A stretch of 64,000 nt of DNA from HXMU1428-3 sp965215715 (lineage in GTDB: Bacteria > Pseudomonadota > Alphaproteobacteria > Rhizobiales > HXMU1428-3). This document shows, in pieces, positions 58,540 through 64,000 of this stretch. The position numbers were made by a program, and so were the translations under genes. Each line of letters opens with the position of its first letter. Position 1 is the stretch's first letter. Below the pieces are notes generated by a model. The model saw only the letters and a program-made list of their open reading frames with translations, searched no databases and was not told where the DNA came from. The stretch covers positions 3,038,001 to 3,102,000 of the forward strand of contig OZ244129.1 of the NCBI GenBank assembly GCA_965215715.1. Direction: 5' to 3'.

Positions 58540-60270
58540 ATGAAACTAAAGCTAATGGCAACCGTTGCCGCTTTGGCCCTACTTAATGGCTCAAGCGGTG
58601 CTTTCGCTGGAAAGGCGGAGGCTGAAAAATGGATTAATTCTGAATTTCAGCCCTCTGTTCTTTCTAAAGCCGAGCAAATGAAAGAAATGGACTGGTTTAT
58701 TAAAGCGGCGGAGCCGTTTAAAGGCATGGAAATTAACGTGCTATCAGAGACCATTCCAACTCATGAATATGAATCTAAAACGCTCACCAAAGCGTTTGAA
58801 GAAATAACTGGCATTAAGGTCAATCACCAATTGTTGGGTGAGGGCGAAGTTGTGCAAGCGGTGCAAACCCAAATGCAAACCAAGCGGAACCTTTATGATG
58901 CTTATATTAATGACAGTGATTTGATCGGTACCCATTCACGGTTGCAACTGGCTGTGAACCTGTCTGACTTTATGGCAGGGGCTGGCAAAGATGTGACCAA
59001 TCCAATGTTGGATGTCGATGATTTTATCGGCAAATCATTTACCACCGGTCCTGATGGCAAGCTTTATCAATTGCCAGATCAGCAATTTGCGAACCTTTAC
59101 TGGTTCCGCAAAGACTGGTTTGACCGGCCGGATTTGAAAAAGCGTTTTAAAGCTAAATATGGTTATGAGCTGGGCGTGCCTGTGAACTGGTCAGCTTATG
59201 AAGATATTGCTGAGTTCTTTTCCAAAGACGTGAAAGAGATTGATGGTGTGCGGGTTTATGGCCATATGGACTATGGCAAACGCGCGCCTGACTTGGGCTG
59301 GCGGATGACAGATGCTTGGTTGTCTATGGCTGGTGCTGGTTCTAAAGGTTTGCCAAATGGACGCCCGATTGATGAATGGGGCATTCGTATGGATGCTAAA
59401 TCATGTAACCCTGCTGGTGCCTCTGTTGAGCGCGGCGGCGGGACAAATGGCCCAGCTGCTGTTTATGCCATTCGTAAATGGGATGAATGGTTGCGCCAAT
59501 ATGCTCCTCCTGGTGCAGCTGACTATGACTTTTACCAGTCTTTGCCAGCTCTAAGCCAAGGCAATGTGGCCCAGCAGATCTTTTGGTATACTGCTTTTAC
59601 CGCCTCTATGGTGAAGCCAAAATCTGAAGGCAATAACACTGTTGATGGTGATGGTAAGCCTTTATGGCGTATGGCTCCTTCTCCGCATGGTCCTTATTGG
59701 GAAAAAGGTCAAAAGCTTGGTTATCAGGATGCAGGCTCATGGACCATCTTGAAATCAACACCCACAAAACGGGCGAAAGCTGCCTGGCTTTATGCTCAGT
59801 TTGTTGTGTCTAAAACTGTTGATGTGAAGAAAAGCCATGTTGGCTTGACCTTTATTCGTGACAGTTCCATTCGCCACAAAAGCTTTACTGAACGGGCGCC
59901 AAAACTTGGCGGTTTAATCGAGTTTTATCGCTCTCCTGACCGGGTGCTTTGGACACCAACTGGTGTGAACGTTCCTGATTATCCCAAACTTGCTCAGCTT
60001 TGGTGGCAAAATATTGGTGATGTGAACTCAGGTGCTTTCACCCCGCAACAAGCGATGGATCGTTTGGCTGGTGAAATGGACTTGGTGATGTCTCGTATGC
60101 AAGCTGCTGATGAAAAAGCTAAGGTTTATGGGGGCTGTGGCCCACGGTTAAACCCGAAAAAGACAGCTGCCGATTGGCTTGGTAAGGGCGGTGCAAAAGC
60201 CAAACTTTCCAATGAGAAGCCAAAAGGTGAGACCATTGCTTATGAAGAGATTGTAAAGCGTTGGCAGTAA
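58540..60270 (+). CDS. glpV: glycerol ABC transporter substrate-binding protein GlpV
   Basis: A 576-aa periplasmic protein with signal peptide MKLKLMATVAALALLNGSSG (cleavage near AFAGK). Binding-protein features include EINVLSETIPTHEYESKTL, DGKLYQLPDQQFANLYWFRK and QFVVSKTVDVKKSHVGLTFI. It is larger than most cluster 1 binding proteins, as in the rhizobial orthologue. GGGAGG lies six bases before the ATG. A stable hairpin follows the stop, which would favour abundance of this part of the mRNA. Confidence 0.94.
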   Translation: MKLKLMATVAALALLNGSSGAFAGKAEAEKWINSEFQPSVLSKAEQMKEMDWFIKAAEPFKGMEINVLSETIPTHEYESKTLTKAFEEITGIKVNHQLLGEGEVVQAVQTQMQTKRNLYDAYINDSDLIGTHSRLQLAVNLSDFMAGAGKDVTNPMLDVDDFIGKSFTTGPDGKLYQLPDQQFANLYWFRKDWFDRPDLKKRFKAKYGYELGVPVNWSAYEDIAEFFSKDVKEIDGVRVYGHMDYGKRAPDLGWRMTDAWLSMAGAGSKGLPNGRPIDEWGIRMDAKSCNPAGASVERGGGTNGPAAVYAIRKWDEWLRQYAPPGAADYDFYQSLPALSQGNVAQQIFWYTAFTASMVKPKSEGNNTVDGDGKPLWRMAPSPHGPYWEKGQKLGYQDAGSWTILKSTPTKRAKAAWLYAQFVVSKTVDVKKSHVGLTFIRDSSIRHKSFTERAPKLGGLIEFYRSPDRVLWTPTGVNVPDYPKLAQLWWQNIGDVNSGAFTPQQAMDRLAGEMDLVMSRMQAADEKAKVYGGCGPRLNPKKTAADWLGKGGAKAKLSNEKPKGETIAYEEIVKRWQ

Positions 60271-60299
60271 TGCTCGGTTTAGATCTTTAAAATACTTCG

Positions 60300-60319
60300 T
60301 CGGGGCCTTTTGGCCCCGA
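60300..60319 (+). promoter_or_regulatory. stable hairpin after glpV
   Basis: CGGGGCC-TTTT-GGCCCCG with no U-run behind it (GATGTTGTTTGG). It is more likely a 3' stabilising stem that protects the upstream mRNA than a terminator, consistent with differential expression between glpV and glpK. Confidence 0.6.
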
Positions 60320-60349
60320 TGTTGTTTGGAAATGGCTAGTGTCTGGACT

Positions 60350-60508
60350 GTGCCTTAATTTCCATGGTTAGACTTTGGCACTTTTAAAAGGCATGTCAAG
60401 GGCTCTTCTAGTGGCGCTTTGGATGCCCACCAGCAACCGCGCTAAGCGCTTCACACCCTTGACATGCAGATATAAAATGCAAAAATCTCACCATGGAAGT
60501 TAAGGCAC
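60350..60508. repeat. palindromic intergenic element, copy C
   Basis: Arms of 53 bp (60350-60402 and 60456-60508), more diverged than in copies A and B, around a 53-base loop. The ends are GTGCCTTAATTTCCATGG and CCATGGAAGTTAAGGCAC. The left arm has GACTTTGGCACTTTT, the right arm AAAATGCAAAAATCTCACC. The loop contains GGCGCTTTGGATGCCCACCA and GCAACCGCGCTA, modules of the CCGGTA mosaic repeat. It is inserted between glpV and glpK within the operon. Confidence 0.9.
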
Positions 60509-60540
60509 GGGCTAAGCCTTGAGAAGGGGAGATAGAGTTG

Positions 60541-62031
60541 ATGAGTGGATTTATTTTAGCGGTTGATCAGGGGACGACGTCAACGCGCTCGATTGTATTT
60601 CAAGATATCGCTACCATTGCCAGTGTGTCGCAAATGGAATTTGAGCAGCATTTCCCTCACTCTGGCTGGGTTGAACATGAGCCCCAAGAAATTTGGGATA
60701 GTGTTGTAAAAACCGTTAAAGAGGCGTTGGAAAAAGCCTCTCTTACCGCCGGTGATTTGGCCGGTATTGGCATTACCAATCAGCGTGAAACGACCGTGGT
60801 TTGGGAGCGGGCAACAGGTAAGCCGGTTCACCGGGCCATCGTTTGGCAAGATCGGCGCACGGCTGAGCTTTGTGAGGAGTTAAAGACCAGGGGCTTGGAA
60901 GAAACGTTTACCGCCAAGACAGGGTTGTTGTTGGACCCTTATTTTTCTGGCACGAAATTGTCTTGGGTGCTTGACCAGGTTGATGGTTTGCGTGAGCGGG
61001 CTGTTGGCGGCGAGATTTGTTTTGGCACCATTGATAGTTGGGTGATTTATAACCTTACCGGTAGGCAAGTGCATGCAACAGATGCCACCAATGCCTCGCG
61101 CACCCTGCTTTATAATATTGTGGAGAATAAGTGGGATGAAGAGTTGCTCTCTATTCTCAACATTCCGATGGCGATGATGCCTGTGGTGAAAGATTGTGCC
61201 GATGATTTTGGTGTCACAGACCCGGCTTTGTTTGGGGCCGCTGTTCCTATTTTAGGCGTTGCTGGTGATCAGCAGGCGGCAACCATTGGCAATGCTTGTT
61301 TTGAGCCTGGCATGATGAAGTCTACCTATGGAACAGGTTGTTTTGCGATGTTGAACACAGGCAACCAAGTGGTGCCGTCTAAAAATCGGTTGTTATCAAC
61401 CATTGCTTATCGATTGGACGGGCAAACGACCTATGCGCTTGAGGGGTCTATTTTCATTGCCGGGGCCGCCATTCAGTGGTTGCGTGATGGGCTGGGCATT
61501 CTTGAGCGGGCTGAGCAATCTGGCGAGTTGGCGCAAGGGGCTGATCCGAACCAGCCTGTTTACTTGGTGCCAGCCTTTACGGGGCTCGGGGCACCTTATT
61601 GGGATGCTCAAGCGCGCGGGGCGCTTTATGGGATCACGCGCAATACAGGGCCGGCAGAGATAGCAAAGGCCGCGCTTGAAAGTGTGGCTTATCAAACCTT
61701 TGATCTTATGGAAGCGATGGGCAATGACTGGAGCCAACTTGCCAGTAACGACAGTGTTTTGCGGGTTGATGGGGGCATGGTTGCCTCTGATTGGGCGATG
61801 CAGGGTTTGTCTGATATTTTGCAAAGCCCGGTTGATCGCCCGGTGATTATGGAGACCACAGCGCTGGGGGCGGCGTGGTTGGCTGGTTTCAAAGCCGGTG
61901 TTTGGCCTGACAGGCAAGCCTTTGCCAAAAGTTGGGCGCTTGAGCGCCGGTTTGAGCCTGCCATGTCGGCTGAGATGCAACAGAAAAAGGTTGCTGGCTG
62001 GAAAGATGCTGTGCGACGAACGTTGAGTTAG
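60541..62031 (+). CDS. glpK: glycerol kinase
   Basis: A 496-aa FGGY kinase making glycerol-3-phosphate. Domain I has LAVDQGTTSTRSIVFQ and GITNQRETTVVWERATGKPV; IVWQDRRTAELCEELK is the glycerol-site region. Domain II has STYGTGCFAMLNTGNQVVPS, PAFTGLGAPYWDAQARGALY and VDGGMVASDWAMQ. Full length. The ATG follows AAGGGGAGATAGAG. It is the last gene of the glp block, 270 bases after glpV with element C in between, so it may also have its own promoter. Confidence 0.97.
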   Translation: MSGFILAVDQGTTSTRSIVFQDIATIASVSQMEFEQHFPHSGWVEHEPQEIWDSVVKTVKEALEKASLTAGDLAGIGITNQRETTVVWERATGKPVHRAIVWQDRRTAELCEELKTRGLEETFTAKTGLLLDPYFSGTKLSWVLDQVDGLRERAVGGEICFGTIDSWVIYNLTGRQVHATDATNASRTLLYNIVENKWDEELLSILNIPMAMMPVVKDCADDFGVTDPALFGAAVPILGVAGDQQAATIGNACFEPGMMKSTYGTGCFAMLNTGNQVVPSKNRLLSTIAYRLDGQTTYALEGSIFIAGAAIQWLRDGLGILERAEQSGELAQGADPNQPVYLVPAFTGLGAPYWDAQARGALYGITRNTGPAEIAKAALESVAYQTFDLMEAMGNDWSQLASNDSVLRVDGGMVASDWAMQGLSDILQSPVDRPVIMETTALGAAWLAGFKAGVWPDRQAFAKSWALERRFEPAMSAEMQQKKVAGWKDAVRRTLS

Positions 62032-62147
62032 CGTTTAACTGGATAGAAGATTTCTTTGTTTTGTTTTCATGCTATTGTTTTCTTCTGTCACTGTTGTGTG
62101 ACGTATGACCGTAGAGTTTATGCACTCAAAAGTAGGGGGGAAGGGTT

Positions 62148-62618
62148 ATGTTGCGTCTGCTTATTTTATCTGGCACTCACTTGGGGATGTTGGCAGTGGG
62201 GTTTGCTTTGGGGATTTATCTATTGCCTATTCTTACCGCCCCGCCCAGTCTTGATAAATCTATGCTGGCCAGCACGGCCCAGTCAGCCCGTTATAAAACA
62301 GAATTTAAACGAGAGCTTAAGGGCAGTGACTTTCTCCATTGGGGTGAGGGCCGGGTGAGTTTGTCGGCGCGCAAAATTGTTCATGAGGGCAAGCTTGCCC
62401 CAGGGCCGGATTATAAACTTTATCTTTCCAAAAGCTTTGCCGAAGATGAGGCTGGATTTTTGAAAATTAAGACTGAGGCGGTGCGCATTGGCGATGTGAA
62501 AACATTTGATGGCTTTTTGCTTGAGGTGCCTGAGAATATTAATGTTGATGATTTTTCAACAGTGATTGTTTGGTGCGAAAGTTTTGGTGAGTTTATCACC
62601 GCTGCTAAATATAAGTGA
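62148..62618 (+). CDS. DM13 domain-containing membrane-anchored protein
   Basis: A 156-aa protein. An N-terminal helix (LGMLAVGFALGIYLLPIL) anchors it to the membrane; the DM13 domain follows: KGSDFLHWGEGRVSLSA, GKLAPGPDYKLYLSKSF, FDGFLLEVPENINVDDFSTV and IVWCESFGEFITAAKY. The domain has been proposed to be a cytochrome-like or redox fold with a conserved Cys, present here as WCE. Function unknown. The ATG follows AGGGGGGAAGGG. Confidence 0.88.
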   Translation: MLRLLILSGTHLGMLAVGFALGIYLLPILTAPPSLDKSMLASTAQSARYKTEFKRELKGSDFLHWGEGRVSLSARKIVHEGKLAPGPDYKLYLSKSFAEDEAGFLKIKTEAVRIGDVKTFDGFLLEVPENINVDDFSTVIVWCESFGEFITAAKYK

Positions 62619-62691
62619 GTTTCAACCTTCAAAGGGATCCGCGCGCTGGGTATGATTTGAACGTGGCTCTCTGTCTTGGGAGGGGCGCTTT

Positions 62692-64000
62692 TTATCCATC
62701 AGAGCTAGAGCTTCTCTGCCTCTCCGTATCAGTTGGAATGATAACCTTTTGATAGAGATAGCCAATGCCAAGTAAGGCTATGCCAAGGCCTATGAAGGAC
62801 AAGGCGCGCCATAGGCTGGACAGATGGGCTGTGTCGTAAATAAACACCTTAAATACTACCAATACCAGCAAGGGTAGGCAGGCATAGCGCAAGTTTTTGT
62901 TGTTCAGTTGCGTGCCAGCACCGAGCAGGATGAGCCCTAGGCCCAGCCAAGCAAGGGAATAACTATAGGACTCTTGGTTAGAAAAGCCGCTTACCCCTAA
63001 GAATGGGGCATGGAACAGGGCTCTGACTTCAAGTGTGACATAGGCAAACAATAACACCAGGGCTGTTATACCGGCGATTGTTGCATACAAATTCTTATGT
63101 TTGGCCGGGGTGATGTAGTAGATGATGGCAGCCAGGAGGGCGGGCAGAGCATAGGCTATTAGCAGGTCATTGAAGATGAGGCCGGTGCCGATGCTGTCGT
63201 TTGTTATGAGTGGGTTGTAGATGATGAGAAGCCCACAAAGGATTGCCACCAAGCTTATCAGGCGCAAAATTAAAATCGCGGCATCAATGGTGGATGAGCT
63301 GCGCGATTGGAGACCTTTTTGCAAACCAATTGACAGGCCTAGCCAGGTGGCCGTGTGCAGGCTTAATTCAAGCAAGTTCATTTTGGTTGCATAGATGTTG
63401 CCATCATGCAGCCAGTGGCGGATTTCTAGGTTGATTAAAACCGTTGTGAACAAGATGGCTGCGGCTTGTAATATGGGGACAGCTTGGTCTGCGTTTGACT
63501 TTTTGAAATAGGCGCTTGCCAGACCAAAGCTGGCGGCGGGTAGGCCATAGCCATATAGCAACCAGTTGAAAATTGGGGTGGTGCCAAGGGCGTCACCGAT
63601 GATGCGTGGGTCCAGCAATAATCTGGCGCCAACAATGCCTGTGAGAATGATGGCAATGGTTTGCAAAACGGGAATGGATCGTTTGGTTGAGACCCAGGCC
63701 AGACCGAGCGTGGTTAGGGCTAGGGCGTTTGTTAGCCAGCCTTTGTTTAAGGCCATGGTCAGGCTCAGGCTTAAAAAGGCTATTGCGGTGATGGCAAAAA
63801 TAGCGGTGACCATGTCCCATTGTTTGGCTTGTTTGGTGCGGCAAAAATATTCTGTGACCAGGCTTGCACTGCCCGCCATAATGAGGCCGATGAGGGCAAA
63901 GGGGATGCTTTGTTCAAAATCGGTGGCTCTAAAATAGGTGTAGGCAAAAATAGCCAATGGCGGCATGGTCGTTATCAGGGCCCAGATGACATGGCCGCGT
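62692..64000 (-). CDS. DUF2339 domain-containing membrane protein, 5' end outside window
   Basis: The frame stays open through the right edge (the 11 codons before the internal ATG at 63966 contain no stop), so only the C-terminal 435 residues are seen. They form at least a dozen hydrophobic helices with DUF2339 features: LLYGYGLPAASFGLASAYFK, LNLEIRHWLHDG-type segment NLEIRHWLHDGNIY, LEVRALFHAPFLG, and the C-terminal LLVLVVFKVFIYDTAHLSSL with WRALSFIGLGIALLGIGYLY. Whole proteins are usually 800-1000 aa. Function unknown. Convergent with the DM13 gene. Confidence 0.88.
   Translation of the reverse strand, partial: RGHVIWALITTMPPLAIFAYTYFRATDFEQSIPFALIGLIMAGSASLVTEYFCRTKQAKQWDMVTAIFAITAIAFLSLSLTMALNKGWLTNALALTTLGLAWVSTKRSIPVLQTIAIILTGIVGARLLLDPRIIGDALGTTPIFNWLLYGYGLPAASFGLASAYFKKSNADQAVPILQAAAILFTTVLINLEIRHWLHDGNIYATKMNLLELSLHTATWLGLSIGLQKGLQSRSSSTIDAAILILRLISLVAILCGLLIIYNPLITNDSIGTGLIFNDLLIAYALPALLAAIIYYITPAKHKNLYATIAGITALVLLFAYVTLEVRALFHAPFLGVSGFSNQESYSYSLAWLGLGLILLGAGTQLNNKNLRYACLPLLVLVVFKVFIYDTAHLSSLWRALSFIGLGIALLGIGYLYQKVIIPTDTERQRSSSSDG

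Noticed and set aside
1..64000. Possible prophage, insertion sequence or toxin-antitoxin locus
   Set aside because: I looked for transposase, integrase, phage structural and small paired toxin/antitoxin genes and found none; only non-autonomous repeats are present.

Overview
The window looks like a chromosomal segment of an AT-leaning alphaproteobacterium, most likely a Hyphomicrobiales (Rhizobiales) relative. The evidence is an Irr/ICE-type iron box in front of bacterioferritin, a glycerol operon of the GlpSTPQUV type known from rhizobia, a DUF1674 (SDHAF4-like) gene, an Alph_Pro_TM gene, a PodJ-like Sel1 protein, and dispersed palindromic intergenic repeats of the rhizobial mosaic kind. The genus cannot be named from the sequence alone. 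Most genes are housekeeping or ordinary accessory genes. I see no prophage, transposase, CRISPR array or secretion island.

Layout. 1-7.5 kb: the 5' part of murA preceded by a tiny basic ORF, tRNA-Thr(GGT), an orphan hybrid histidine kinase, an FmdB-type zinc ribbon, mscL, a two-subunit sodium/solute symporter (DUF4212 plus VC_2705 family) and an exported coiled-coil protein. 8-19 kb: a PodJ-like polar/peptidoglycan protein, a TSUP exporter with its Alph_Pro_TM partner, htpX, DUF1674, two unknown envelope proteins, a glycosyltransferase, infC with an ATC start, and a BaiN-type flavoprotein. 19.4-20.6 kb: a lone AlbA_2 (Schlafen-type) gene. 20.6-25 kb, minus strand: rpmI-rplT, a palindromic element, then pheS-pheT. 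25.6-34.9 kb: acs, SRPBCC, an MDR oxidoreductase, a secreted tandem Cys-repeat protein, GNAT, and the DUF1800-DUF1501 pair. 35-38 kb, minus strand: an NTF2-like protein, a YkuD_2 protein and DUF2130. 38.6-40.7 kb: a Bfd-like ferredoxin and bacterioferritin under iron control, then a histone H1-like Lys/Ala repeat protein. 41-51.6 kb: an OFA-family transporter, PAP2, a DEAD-box helicase, a SnoaL-like protein, a YjbR gene bracketed by inverted repeats, an MscS channel, cytochrome P460, PPK2 and an alpha/beta hydrolase. 51.7-62 kb: the complete glycerol regulon glpR, glpD, glpSTPQUV, glpK. 62-64 kb: a DM13 protein and the 3' part of a DUF2339 gene.

How genes work together. The glp block is a full glycerol uptake and catabolism unit: an ABC importer, glycerol kinase, glycerol-3-phosphate dehydrogenase and a DeoR-type repressor. 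A shared TTCGTTTT-N2-TTCG motif lies upstream of both glpR and glpD. The two ABC ATPases have complementary defects (GlpS lacks the H-loop His, GlpT lacks a proper LSGGQ), which predicts one working and one dead ATP site. The Bfd-like and Bfr genes form an iron storage and release pair.

Most notable non-gene structure: three copies of a 122-160 bp palindromic element (12.6, 24.2 and 60.4 kb) with conserved left/right asymmetry and matched changes at the outer ends; a second mosaic repeat family sharing modules with the loops of the first; and a 68-bp inverted repeat around the YjbR gene that repeats its last codons. No clear undescribed multi-gene system was found. The best candidates for novelty are these repeat families, the asymmetric GlpST ATPase pair, the Cys-repeat secreted protein and the AlbA_2 orphan.
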